A stretch of DNA of 64,000 bases from Labia minor (lineage: Eukaryota > Arthropoda > Insecta > Dermaptera > Spongiphoridae). Positions within the stretch are counted from its first letter, which is position 1, and every line of letters begins with the position of its first letter. Positions 49,490 through 60,985 of the stretch are shown piece after piece. The stretch covers positions 66,058,546 through 66,122,545 of the forward strand of contig OY720344.1 of the NCBI GenBank assembly GCA_963082975.1, read 5' to 3'. The position numbers and the translations under genes are program-made. Under the pieces are notes generated by a model, which did no database searches, had not been told where the DNA came from, and saw only the letters and a list, made by a program, of their open reading frames with translations.

Positions 49490-50287
49490 TATAATATATA
49501 TATAAAAGAATATAGGATGTGTAATATGTTGCAACCGCGGGTAAGCTTCAATTGGCAACACTGCTTTTGACAGCTCTGAGTTATTGGTGGTTATTGGTTA
49601 TATACCACAGACCCACACAGACCATTGGACCATACTTTATATACCCATTATATACCCATTCTAGATATCAGGCTATCTATAATGTCATATGTAATTAAAT
49701 ATTATATACATTTAATAAAAAATAATAAAAATAATATCAATCTTTTTGGGAAATATACAAATATGTTTCTACTTTTAATATTCTTATTTGGAAAAGAGTT
49801 AGGGTGATAAGAAATGTCACTGACAGTTTAAAGATAAAATGAAGATAAATGAATAGTTTGAAGAAAAAAATGAAAAAGTTATCTAATGAAGAGAGAGTCA
49901 AACGCAAGAAAGAATTGATCGACCAACAATTCTCATGTTTAAAGTCTAATTCACCTAAAAATCACATAGTTTTTCTCTTAATTATATTTGCTAACTGATT
50001 GTTTAATGACATTATTAAATTAATTGCTTTAAACCGCATTGTTTTTTTGTCTGTCGAATAAAAACTACAAATATTAATATCTTTATTTGTCACGGTTTTT
50101 TATTTATTAAAAGTCCGAAACAATACTAATTATTTTAAATTTTCCTGAACAATTCTGATTTGACAATCCTTGAGGTTGTTTTGTTGTCAAGTAGAACCGT
50201 AAATGTATGACTTACAATTTAAGTTTTTAACTATTAAAATCTTTTTTGTAATTTTAATACATAATATTCCTAATTGAATAGGTCAAC
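49490..50287 (+). promoter_or_regulatory. Upstream region of the Myb/phosphatase gene
   Basis: At 49,548-49,600 a less AT-rich stretch holds GGCAACACTGCTTTTGACAG and two inverted CCAAT motifs (ATTGGTGGTTATTGG). CCGCG|GTAAGC at 49,539 could be a splice donor of a 5' non-coding exon. This is inference; the transcription start is unknown. Confidence 0.25.
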
Positions 50288-52735
50288 ATGGAAGCTCTTA
50301 GAATGACAGAGGCCCAAAAAGAATATTTGGTAGATTATATAAGTGCAAATACATTTCTAAATAGTGTACTTGCAAAAAGTCCTGAAGAAATAAATCTTTA
50401 CAATCAAAAGTGGGAAGAGTTAACATCTAATTTAAATGCAATCAAGGGCGGTTCAGTCAAAACCTCAAATAAGTGGCAGATGGTAAGTTATTTACAAATT
50501 CTTGATTTTTGTTGTCTCAAGTCTTATAATAAATTTAATTCTTTTAGGCATGGGGTTATTCAAAATTATATTTAAAAACGAAATTAGGAAAAATTAATTC
50601 TGCTAATATACAAACTAACGATGAAAAAATAATATTAACTCCCATAGAAGAGAAACTATTATCTTTTTTATCTAAAGAATCATCCGAATTGACAGTGGAT
50701 TTATTAGGTATGTATAATTCTTTAGTTAAAACAGTATCACTAAAATACTTTTAGTAATAAACTAATTTATATTAAAATTGCTTCATTTTCATAAGATTTT
50801 AATTCTCTATAACTTTCAATTAATTTAGAACTATTGTTAATACTTAAATTAATTGAGTATTAATAAAAGTTCAGTTATTAGTTTCTTGTATAGTTAAATT
50901 TTTTTTTAGAAAGTGCAAATGGGGAAAAAAGCCAAGATCAAGAATCTTTACAAATCACCCCACATGATTTAATAAATTGCGGTGTTATTTTGTTTAATGA
51001 TTCTGAATTGGATTCTGATTCATCAAGTGAATGTATGTAACTTAATAAATGGATATTTTTCTTATAATATTTTGGATCCCCTTTCTTTTTATTCAATTTT
51101 CTTTTCTAACAATCTTTTTTTTAATTTCTTCTCTCATTCAATCTCTTATTTTTTCATATAATTAACCATTCCTCTTATCTTTTTTCTTTTGACTTATACT
51201 ATACATTATTTTAGGTGAAATCCAAAAGAGGAAAATGAAAATAACAAATGAAGAACTGGTAATAATTTTAAAAAATAAAAATCGAGTATTGGAAAATATT
51301 GGCGAGTCTATTGATCTTTTAAAAACTTCTCAAAATAAAATTGCTGAAAGTTTGAAGAAAATCACATTGTAATATTATTTTTACAATTAAATTTACAAAA
51401 ATATTTTTTTTTAATTATTTTATTTTTTATAGAATGTGTGATATTAATGATTTAAAAAAAATGTTAAATTCAGATAGTAAGAAAATGAAGAAACCAAACT
51501 TATCAAAAGATGAGAGTGAAACCAAAAATGAAATCTTATCAAGTGAAGAGAATCAAATTAACAAAGTAATCTCCATTTATAAAAATTTAACTATCAATTC
51601 AAAACTTTCTGACATAAATTCGTCGATAAAATCTGATGTGACTAAGAAAAATAGAAAAATATTTCTTGTTAGACATGGTGAAAGGGTGGATATGACTTTT
51701 GGCTCTTGGATTTCATTTTCATTTGATGAAAATGGTAAATTCTATTATTATCTCTTTGTTCTAAAGACTTTTTTTCATTATATATTCATTTATTTGGATA
51801 GGTAAATATATTCGGAAAGATTTGAACATGCCACGTTGGTTACCTGAACGGAAAGATGCCCCAGATGGATTTGAGTTTGACACGCCACTCACAAATATTG
51901 GACTCCTTCAGGCAACTCTTACCGGCGAGGCGATGCAAGATGCCAGTCTTACTTTTCAACATGTATTTTGTTCACCTTCATTGAGATGCGTTCAAACATG
52001 TGATAATATTTTAAAAGGTATTATTAATTATAAATAAATTTTATAAAATTTTTCTTTTCTTAAAAATTAATTAAAAATCTGAAAAATTTAAATTTAAATT
52101 GATAAATAATTTTAAAAAATTTCTTATTTTTTATTTGAAAATAAAAAGCTTTAAATAATGGAAAACAATCACCAATTCCAATAAAAATAGAACCAGGTTT
52201 TTTTGAATGGATGCAATGGCACCCTACTGGAATACCAAATTGGATGTCATTAGAAGAATTAAATGAAGCAGGTTATAATATTGATAAAAATTATATACCA
52301 GAAATTTCCAAAGAAAATCTTTCTGATTACTTACTTGAAAATTGTGAAGAAATGTATATAAGAAGTTATCAAGTAATGAAAGCTAAAATTGATAAAACAA
52401 AAAATGAAGGTATATTTTTTTTAATTTACATATTTTTTTATTTTATTTAATTCAATATATTTTTTTCTAATATTTATATATATATATTTACAGGAGGAAA
52501 TATTTTAGTAGTAGCTCACGCATCCACTTTAGAGGTTTGTTCCCGCCAAGTAGTAGGGAAAAACCCAAGAAGCACCGGAGAAATGTTAAAGATTCTTTAT
52601 AAAGTGCCTTTTTGCAGTGTAGCTATGTTAGAGAGTAATGAAAATGATAATAAATGGGAACTGAAACAACCACCATTTCCAACTTTTGAACAGAATAATG
52701 TACGATTTGATTGGAAAACTTTGATCGATAATTAA
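50288..52735 (+). CDS. Putative fusion: Myb/zeste-like N-terminus plus UBASH3-type histidine phosphatase
   Basis: Proposed exons: 50,288-50,482; 50,548-50,707; 50,910-51,032; 51,215-51,368; 51,433-51,734; 51,802-52,017; 52,149-52,409; 52,494-52,735. All introns are GT-AG and the frame stays open for 550 residues. Residues 1-85 resemble a Myb/SANT-like (zeste-type) DNA-binding domain (EEINLYNQKWEELTSNLNA, then NKWQMAW). An acidic stretch and a coiled coil (to 210) follow, then the phosphatase with R292-H293, R373, E398 and H479 in place. The key join is a 64-nt intron 51,369-51,432 that removes the stop codon and keeps phase 2. Without it these are two genes: 211 residues (stop at 51,372) and 339 residues (start at 51,434). 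Phosphatase exons 2-3 have the same lengths as in UBASH3 (216, 261). Both halves look intact. Confidence 0.65.
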
Positions 52736-53105
52736 ATGAATTTTAATATTTTTTTATTTTATATTATATATCCAATTATATTAAACTAGGTTTTTGAAAT
52801 TGTCTTTGTTATATTTTATTTGAAAAAATGATTTATAAAAATGGTTTGATTTTTCGTAGTGGGTACTCAATTATTAGCTAATTTTTTACTTATTTATATT
52901 ATAGATGATTCTCTTTGGTTATTATTATTATTATTATTATTTAATGAAGGCGAAAGTTAAGCTCTCTCGCTAACTCATGACTGATTTTATCATATTCCTG
53001 CTGTGCGATATATACAACTATCTTATTGACACTTAATTTTTAATTTTTCCAAATAAAATCATTTTACTATTTACGTTTTTAATAAAGAAGTCTGATACTC
53101 TAATT
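52736..53105. other. Presumed 3' UTR and AT-rich spacer
   Basis: AT-rich with an (ATT)n run near 52,922. No further gene. Confidence 0.4.
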
Positions 53106-53433
53106 CAGTGTTTCCCAAACTGTGAGCCGCGAAATATTAAATTAAATTTTCTAATACTTGAAATTTTTGGTTCAGAAAAAGAAGGTAAGATGATTTTGTG
53201 GGCAAACTTCTGAACATTTTCGATTATTTTTCAATTTTTTTCAATACGGTTCTTTAAAAAAAAAAGGTCAGATAATTTTGCGATGCTCTGAAACATTTCC
53301 GATGGAGGGAAGAAAAGTTTTCCAATTTTTTAAGAAAGTAAAAAATTTACATAAAAACGGATGTATTAAGGGAGCCTCGGAAAAAATCCGATTATTTAGG
53401 GAGCCGCAAACCAGAAAAGATTGGGAACCTCTG
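53106..53433. mobile_element. hAT-type MITE (328 bp)
   Basis: Ends CAGTGTTTCCCAAACT and GATTGGGAACCTCTG are imperfect inverted repeats. Flanks CTCTAATT and CTCTAATC match 7 of 8. Confidence 0.8.
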
Positions 53434-54018
53434 CTCTAATCCCTAATTTTTCAATTCTTATTTCTACTTATTTATGAAATTAATTATAGGGATCCATTAT
53501 AATCTTATTTTATATTATCAACAAATGTTATACTACAGTAGATTTAGTATTAATTTTAAATCATTTATTTTTGTTGTATTGTATTTTATTATATTTTTGT
53601 ATGTGCTATCGAAAAAATTTTTAATTTTTTTAATAAAACCTTTTTTATAATTTTTTATATTAATTGATGGTTTCTTTTATTTTATCTTTTTGTTACCATT
53701 GTGGATTTCTTCTATTCTAAAATTAATTCAATATCACTTAAGTATATTTTCACCATGATTTTAACAATATTATGACTAAATTATAATAAAGTTAAATTAC
53801 AGTATTAATAAAAGAAATATAAATAAATAAAAAAGGCAGTTGAGCACATATAAGTATAGAGCAGTCTACCATGCGCATACTGGCCCGCGTTTTCTCTGAT
53901 TCTAATACAGGCACTACCGTTTTCTTTCTGCCCCAGAGTACTCTTATGTTATTTTTGTACATTTTTTCAACACTTTTATTGTAAAATAAATTTGTAGTAC
54001 AATTGATTTAGTTTATCA
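53434..54018. other. Intergenic DNA, nothing recognised
   Basis: Mostly AT-rich. 53,860-53,940 is less so (GCATACTGGCCCGCG) but has no identifiable feature. Confidence 0.3.
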
Positions 54019-54684
54019 CAGTGGCGTACCTAAGGGGGGGCGGTGGGTGCGGTCCGCACCGGGCGGCATTTTTTATATTTAGTTATAGTTGTAAAAAGCA
54101 ACGTATTCATTTCATATTTATTTTTTTCTTTCTTCAATAATAAATGATTATTATGATTATTATAAGTTTACTATTTGATTTATATAAATTATGATCAACT
54201 ATATGATTTCGAATATTATTCCTCGGTATATATAAATGAATTTTAGTGTAAATTTTGAATTCTATAATTCCAAGAACAGGATAATAATTTTATTTTATTG
54301 TATTCATTAAAATTCGTTTAATTCGTAAACGCATCTTTAAGATTTTGTTCAGCAAAATTAACTTCGTTCTACAATTAAGACTACAAAATCTTGCAATATT
54401 GTCAATAGAACAAGAAATTGCAAATAATATAAATTTTGAGAGCATTATACACGATTTTTCTAGTATGAAAGCTAGAAGAGTAAATATTAAATAAATATGT
54501 TTACGAGTGCATACAAATATGTGTAAAAAAATTACACACTGTGTATTAATTAATATTGATTAAATAACTTAATAATTTATTTATGTGTATTAATTTATAA
54601 AAACCACTATTTGATTGACTTATAATATAAAGGGTGGCAAACTGGAGATCGCCCCGGGCGGCAAAAGTTCTAGGTACGCCACTG
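54019..54684. mobile_element. hAT-type MITE (666 bp), CAGTGGCGTACC family
   Basis: Ends CAGTGGCGTACCTA and TAGGTACGCCACTG with a perfect 8-bp duplication GTTTATCA (54,011-54,018; 54,685-54,692). The interior aligns almost throughout with 35,359-35,974, with a few short indels. Confidence 0.93.
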
Positions 54685-54906
54685 GTTTATCAAAATAAAT
54701 TTAGGAAAATATAAATGAGTAAAGTACAGCACGCTGCCCGTTGTGTATGTGTATTTCAAAACCGACAAGGAGTGGACTAATCGACGATAACTAGGTGTGA
54801 ATTTCCGACGAAATTTTTGACGAGTATTGAAAATGACGATATGCAAATGCGACGAATATCCACTGTGATAGGAATCTTATCTAGAAGGCACGGTTAAATT
54901 AATTAT

Positions 54907-54941
54907 TACACATTGATCTTAGCCAAAAGGCCGAGAAGCGA
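54907..54941 (-). ncRNA. U2 snRNA 5' fragment, antisense, non-functional
   Basis: The minus strand of 54,914-54,941 matches nucleotides of about 2-29 of U2 snRNA without mismatch (CGCTTCTCGGCCTTTTGGCT is the first 20). The match continues weakly to about position 35 with one inserted base. The rest of U2 (branch-site pairing region, Sm site, 3' hairpins) is absent, so this is a relic. It directly abuts the LINE frame on its right. Confidence 0.85.
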
Positions 54942-56320
54942 GAAGAAGAAAAAAGAAAATGAGGAAATGTGGAAAAGGATAAGCAAATACAAAGATAATG
55001 AAGAATTTTGGAAAATTATAAAAATCAAAAGAAATAAAAAGGAAGGATGTACAATTACAGATAGGGAAAGATGGACAAACCATTTCAAGGAGTTGTTAGA
55101 GGGTGGCGAAAGAAGACAAAAGGTGATAAAACTAGTAGAAGAGATAATAGAAGTGGATGATAGCGATAATGAGTTTATAAATGAAGACATAAAATTAGAG
55201 GAGCTGGAATATGAAATAAAAAACTGAAGAGGAATAAAGTAGCGAGTTCCGATGGAATAATAAATGAATTTATAAAGATATCCAGTCAAAATATAAAACT
55301 GAAAATATTACAACTATTTAAGGAAGGATTCCTAACGAATGGAGGAAAGGAATTATAGTGCCTATATTCAAGAGGAGTAATAAAAATGACACAAGCAATT
55401 ATAGGGGAATATCCATCTTAAACGTGCTTTATAAAATATTGGCATCGATAATAGCGAAAAGACTAAGAAGATGGTTAGAAGATAATGAGTTTATAACAGA
55501 GAGCCAATCAGGTTTTAGACAAAATTATGGAACTAGGGACAACATCTTTGTGCTGGAAACTCTGATAGAGAATAAATAGAAGCGAAAGCAAGGAAAACTG
55601 TTTGCATTATTTAACATGCGTTATTTAAAAAGTTAGAGGAAATTGGACTAAGGGGAAAAATAATTTGTATTTTAAGAGAAATATATGAAGAAACACTGAT
55701 ATAGTTAGAGTAAATGGAGAAAACGGGAAAGAATTTTTTACGAGGAAAGGGGTAAGACAGGGATGTCCTCTGAGCCCAACTCTCATAAATATATATATAT
55801 AAATGATTTGGAGAAGGATAGTGTAAAGAAAAATCTAGGAGGGACAGTAATTGAGAATACCAAAATAAATTGCATCAAGTTTGCAGATGATGTAGTTTTG
55901 TTGGCGGATGATTTTGAGGATTGAAAGAGATGGCAAAATCCCTAGAGAAATACGCTAGAGAAAATGAACTAGAGGTAAACACAAATAAGACTAAATATAT
56001 GATATTTGGAAATATAGGAAGAAGGAAAAAATATCCAAAATTATTCCTAAATAAAGAAGAAATAGAGGAAGTAAAAAATTTCAGATATCTTGGGATTGTG
56101 TTTACAAATACAGGTTCGTTAAATATGTACGTAAAGACACAAGCAGCTAGAGCTAGACTTCTGGTAAATAAGCTAGGGGCAATTATGAGAGATTGTGGTT
56201 CAGCAGAGAAGAATCTGTTGGCCTTCAACTCTATAGTGAGTTCAATCATGACATATGGAGCTGAGATCACGGGATTGAAGGAAAACAAAGAACTAGAGGT
56301 GCTAATGCTGTTCTGGCCCA
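54942..56320 (+). pseudogene. LINE reverse transcriptase fragment, decayed, 3' truncated
   Basis: Successive frames read EEFWKIIKIKRNKKEG, then DRERWTNHFKELLE, then WRKGIIVPIFKRSNKNDTSN-YRGISILN, FITESQSGFRQ (RT fingers), GVRQGCPLSPTL, KFADDVVLLADD (catalytic YADD-equivalent FADD), VNTNKTKYMIFG, NFRYLGIVF and SIMTYGAE. Stops at about 55,225, 55,577 and 55,921 break it. The reading frame runs back without a stop into the antisense U2 fragment. The element ends near 56,310 at unrelated AT-rich DNA. The clade is uncertain; it differs from the R1-like and RTE-like copies. Confidence 0.82.
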
Positions 56321-57012
56321 GTTCGCTCTGCCAGACATATTGCGGAGTATTTTTTTTAAGGCCAAAACATATTTTTATATTTATATATTTCTTTATCTTA
56401 TAAATTTCAGACAAAAATATTATTTTATTATTTATTTAAGTAATTTTTCACCTTAAATTTTCAATTTCAAAATATCAAAAGTTTATTTAAGAATAAATCA
56501 AATAATCTTATCATAAAAAATGAGAAAATACAATATTTTAATATCTCTTGATCATTTATTCAACTGGACTTCAGACTATATATTTTAAATTTCTTACAAT
56601 ACATATAGAAAACAACCTATATATGTTCTATTTCTTATTTTATAGATAAATCTAATTTAATTCATCTTCATTTTGAAATAAAGCCTTAATTGTATATTGT
56701 ATAAATGGCCAAAACAATTTAACAATATTCTTTATTTATTTATCTTATAAATTTCACCCAGAAATAAAATTTATTATTTATTTAAAGTAAAAAACAAGAA
56801 AATGAAAAACAAAAAATTTAAATGAAAAGCAATCATTTATAATTAATACTAAATTAGATAATTTAAAATGTAAATACTTGTTATTATTTTATGGTTGCAA
56901 TATTATCTTTAAAATGAAAAATACATTGAAATATAAATTATTTGATTCATTAAATAAAATTAAAATTTATGTTGTAATTACTTTCTTATCTAGTTACTAC
57001 ATAAATCATTAT
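56321..57012. other. AT-rich DNA with two similar segments
   Basis: GGCCAAAACA-TTT...TTTATCTTATAAATTTCA occurs near 56,361 and again near 56,706, suggesting a local duplication or two copies of a small repeat. No gene. Confidence 0.35.
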
Positions 57013-57266
57013 ATCTAAATCAGGGGGGGGTCTCTCTTACGGCAGAGAAATTTCCAGTGTGACAATGCATGCATGCACCACTCGAGGCCGCTCGAGGCGC
57101 TGCTGCTCCTGGCACTAATTTTAATTCGGTTTGTTTCGGTTATCCGAAAACACCCGAAAACATTTAATAACAGCTTGTGACTTGTGGACAACGAGCACTC
57201 GTCCCATTTAAAATATCTCTGCCAGGCATACGTAACGTGATCTGTCGCTGTCCAATTGCGTGCAAT

Positions 57267-58881
57267 ATGACTCCTAGAGTAAGTTTAATTAATATAATTT
57301 TACTATTATTGATGATTATTTTACATTATAAAGTTATATAATATATGTATATATAAATAAATTTTTGATTTTGCAGGTTTTCGATTGTGTTGTGAAGAAT
57401 TGTTTTACAAATTCTCTGCCTTTTGGAGAACGAGGACAATTGTTCTATTTTCCAAGGTGTGATATTTTAAGAGAGAAATGGATAAAACAACTGGGCAGGC
57501 TTGACTTGCTTGGCCTACCTTATGCTAGAATGACAAAATTTCGTGTATGTAAACTTCATTTTAATGATTATGATTTCTGCACACCTGAAAAGAAAAAATT
57601 AGTTCGTGGAAAGATACCCTTGAATATAAATCAACATGGTAGGTTTTGTGATATTTAATAATGGAATATATAAGGTTGCAAAAAACATATAAAAAGCTCA
57701 GTTGTTTTTAAAAATAACTTGGGATTTATTTGTTGAATTTACCATTTTATAATTGATTTTTTCTTTTAAAATTTAATGTTGTTAACTAAAAAATAATTTA
57801 AAAATATTAGAAAATAATTTTTTGATATTTTTTTAAATTTTTTTTTAGGAACACGTGTTATTCAATCAGATGTATTGGGATTGACCTCAAATGTGTAATT
57901 TTCTTTTAAAATTTAATCTTGTTTTCTAATGAATAATTTAACAATAATAGAAAATAATTTTTTTTAAAAATAACTTGGGATTTATTTGTTGAGTTTACCA
58001 TTTTATAATTGATTTTTTCTTTTAAAATTTAATGTTGTTAACTAAAAAATAATTTAAAAATATTAGAAAATAATTTTTTGATATTTTTTTAAATTTTTTT
58101 TTAGGAACACGTGTTATTCAATCAGATGTATTGGGATTGACCTCAAATGTGTAATTTTCTTTTAAAATTTAATCTTGTTTTCTAATGAATAATTTAACAA
58201 TAATAGAAAATAATTTTTTAATATTTTTTTTAGCGACAAATATAATTCCAGCTAATGACTCTGGCATGGATTTGGAGGAAACTGATATTTTGGAATCTGT
58301 TCCTGGGACATGTAAGTATTATATTTATAATGTTATAAGAACAATTTAATTTTTTTGGAATTTTAATATATATGATTTATATATGTATCTTTGGTGTAAC
58401 AATTTGTTTTAAAATTTAATCTTGTTTTCTAATGGATAATTTAACAATGATAGAAAATAATTTTTTAATATTTTTTTTAGCGGCAAATATTTCACTATCA
58501 GATTGTTTGGGCTTGGCCGGCAAGGAATCCAGCCCTGTGAGAAGTATGTATTATATTTTTTAATAAAATTCATTAATCTTCTCCTAACTTCAAATAGATT
58601 TTTTATAATGATTTAAAATAAATTTTTATTTTGCTTAGGCTTTTCTGTATTAATTCTTTGGAATATTTTTTTAAACTTAATTAATTTTTGCAGGTGTTCA
58701 GCGGGACATACGCCTACGCGATCTGAATTCTTCAAGGATAAAATATTTATCTCCCAGGAAGAAAAGGTTGTACCAAAGGCTCACCGAGGTCAAGCGACTA
58801 TTGAAGCAAAGTAGAGTGAGGAAGAATATAATTGCTAGTTCTTACGAGAACAAAGGCAATGGACGCACTAGGCACGTCTGA
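57267..58881 (+). pseudogene. P-type transposase N-terminal part: THAP finger, linker and coiled coil
   Basis: Exons inferred from GT-AG and phase: 57,267-57,278; 57,377-57,638; 58,234-58,311; 58,481-58,543; 58,694 onward. The first two encode a THAP zinc finger (MTPRVFDCVVKNC, FPRCDILREKWIKQLGR, CKLHFNDYDF), the sequence-specific DNA-binding domain of P transposases. The exon at 58,694 gives a basic, Leu-rich helix (LYQRLTEVKRLLKQSR) like the dimerisation zipper, then shifts frame and stops at 58,879. A further small exon (GAACACGTGTTATTC) is present twice, at 57,850 and 58,105, in a 256-bp tandem duplication; it is not in phase with the next exon. Confidence 0.78.
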
Positions 58882-59875
58882 ATTTCTTAAATTCATGAAC
58901 GACCTGTTCGACTCGCTCAATACAGACCCTAATTCTAAAAACCCATTATCCAGAAAATTGACTGATGAATCGCCTCATGTTGAATTTTTGATGAATGCGA
59001 GGCGGTCGTTGAGGGATATTAAATTTAAGGTTGGGGTAAAGGAATATCCTCACCCTCCATTTATGAAATTATTTATTGCAACAATCAGCAACGTAGTGAA
59101 TTTGTGGAAATCTCTAAAGGAAATTGGTTTTAAAGAGCTTTCTTTAAGATCTTTTAACCAAGATCCTTTAGAGAATTTATTTAGTATTTCGAGAGGGTTG
59201 TGTGGTGGAAACACAAAACCATCAACTTTACAATTCGCCGATGCCTTTAAAACTGTTATTTTGCAAAATACTGCAAAAAGCAGTTTAGGTTCGAATTGCG
59301 AAGATGATGATAACCGTATCCTTGTTTCCTACGAGCAACTCCTAAACACACCTTTCACTACCCCCGACCCAAAACCTACCAGACCTTTTCCTAAAGCACT
59401 ATCTATTCCCTTGGGTACGCCCGCGCACCCTCAATTGAATCTAGACAAAGGAGCCAGCGTTGCTGGTAATTTGATAAGAGAACTGTTAATTAATGAATGT
59501 CCTTCCTGCAAGAAATTCGCATGCGCGGAAGGCAGTAATGCCATTCATCAATTAACAGAATCCCGGCAATATGAGCCCTCAAATAATTTCAAAAAACTAA
59601 TTTTCGACGAGATGGACAAATTTTACCGTACTATCCCTAGCATCATCCATTTAACAAATATCCTCTCTTCTCCTTCCATTAAAAAACCTTTCTTCCCCAC
59701 AGTCTTTTGCTCAGAGCATGGTGATGATTTCGCAAAACGATGTAGCCTTCTTTTACGTAGAGAAATGATACTACATTTTATTAAAATGTGTAACAGATCG
59801 ATATGTAAGAAGGATATATCGTCAAGCCCAATCATAAACATGTTCGTCAAATATATTTCTCGGCAATCCAAATAA
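58832..59875 (+). pseudogene. P-type transposase C-terminal domain
   Basis: A continuous frame of up to 347 codons; the first ATG is at 58,859 and the upstream codons overlap the coiled-coil exon in another frame. FNQDPLENLFSISRGLCGGN is the conserved C-terminal block of THAP9/P transposases, followed by CPSCKKFACAE and a C-terminal tail ending at 59,875. The catalytic core that should precede it is absent, and the join to the N-terminal exon is out of frame by one base. If made, the product would lack catalysis. Confidence 0.85.
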
Positions 59876-59929
59876 ATCAACCTCCTTGGCCTCACGATCT
59901 CAGCCTCTGTGACAACCTCTTAGACTAGT

Positions 59930-60985
59930 TAATTTTATACCAAGATTTAAAAAAATGCATTCGTAAAGGGTTAAATTATAAATAAAATTCAAATTATTTT
60001 TATATTATTATTGTATGATTGAAAAATAGTGTAAATTTTATTTATGTGAATAATTTTATATAATGTTTTATAAAGTTTTATATAATTATTATTGTATAAT
60101 TGAAAAATAGTGTAAATTTTATTTATGTGAGTAATTTTATACCAAGATTTAAAAAAATGCATTCGTAAAGGGTTAGATTATATATAAAATTCACATTATT
60201 TTTATATTATTATTGTATGATTGAAAAATAGTGTAAATTTTATTTATGTGAATAATTTTATATAATGTTTTATAAAGTTTTATATAATTATTATTGTATA
60301 ATTGAAAAATAGTGTAAATTTTATTTATGTGAGTAATTTTATACCAAGATTTAAAAAAATGCATTCGTAAAGGGTTAGATTATATATAAAATTCACATTA
60401 TTTTTATATTATTATTGTATGATTGAAAAATAGTGTAAATTTTATTTATGTGAATAATTTTATATAATGTTTTATAAAGTTTTATATAATTATTATTGTA
60501 TAATTGAAAAATAGTGTAAATTTTATTTATGTGAGTAATTTTATACAATTTAAAAAAATGCATGCGTAAAGGGTTAGGGTTGTATTATTATTGTATGATT
60601 GAAAAATAGTGTAAATTTTATTTATGTGAAAAATTTTATATAATGTTTTATAAAGTTTTATATAATTATTATTGTATAATTGAAAAATAGTGTAAATTTT
60701 ATTTATATGAGTAATTTTATACAATTTAAAAAAATGCATGCGTAAAGGGTTAGGGTTGTATTATTATTGTATGATTGAAAAATAGTGTAAATTTTATTTA
60801 TGTGAAAAATTTTATATAATGTTTTATAAAGTTTTATATAATTATTATTGTATAATTGAAAAATAGTGTAAATTTTATTTATATGAGTAATTTTATACAA
60901 TTTAAAAAAATGCATGCGTAAAGGGTTAGGGTTGTATTATTATTGTATGATTGAAAAATAGTGTAAATTTTATTTTTGTATTTTA
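59930..60985. repeat. Tandem repeats in the 3' region of P element A
   Basis: Six units, three of about 201 bp then units of about 176 bp, each with GATTTAAAAAAATGCAT-type sequence, AAAGGGTTA and two GAAAAATAGTGTAAATTTTA boxes. The 176-bp units lack a 25-bp segment and have GCATGCGTAAAGGGTTAGGG in place of GCATTCGTAAAGGGTTAGA. Confidence 0.88.

Noticed and set aside
54906..55289. Ser/Phe-rich 127-codon minus-strand frame
   Set aside because: Antisense of the LINE frame rich in Glu/Lys codons.
55875..56414. 179-codon minus-strand frame
   Set aside because: It is the antisense shadow of the LINE reverse transcriptase on the plus strand.
60560..60950. GGGTTAGGGTTG motifs resembling telomere repeats
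   Set aside because: They occur once per 176-bp unit inside the P element array and not as a run; coincidental resemblance.
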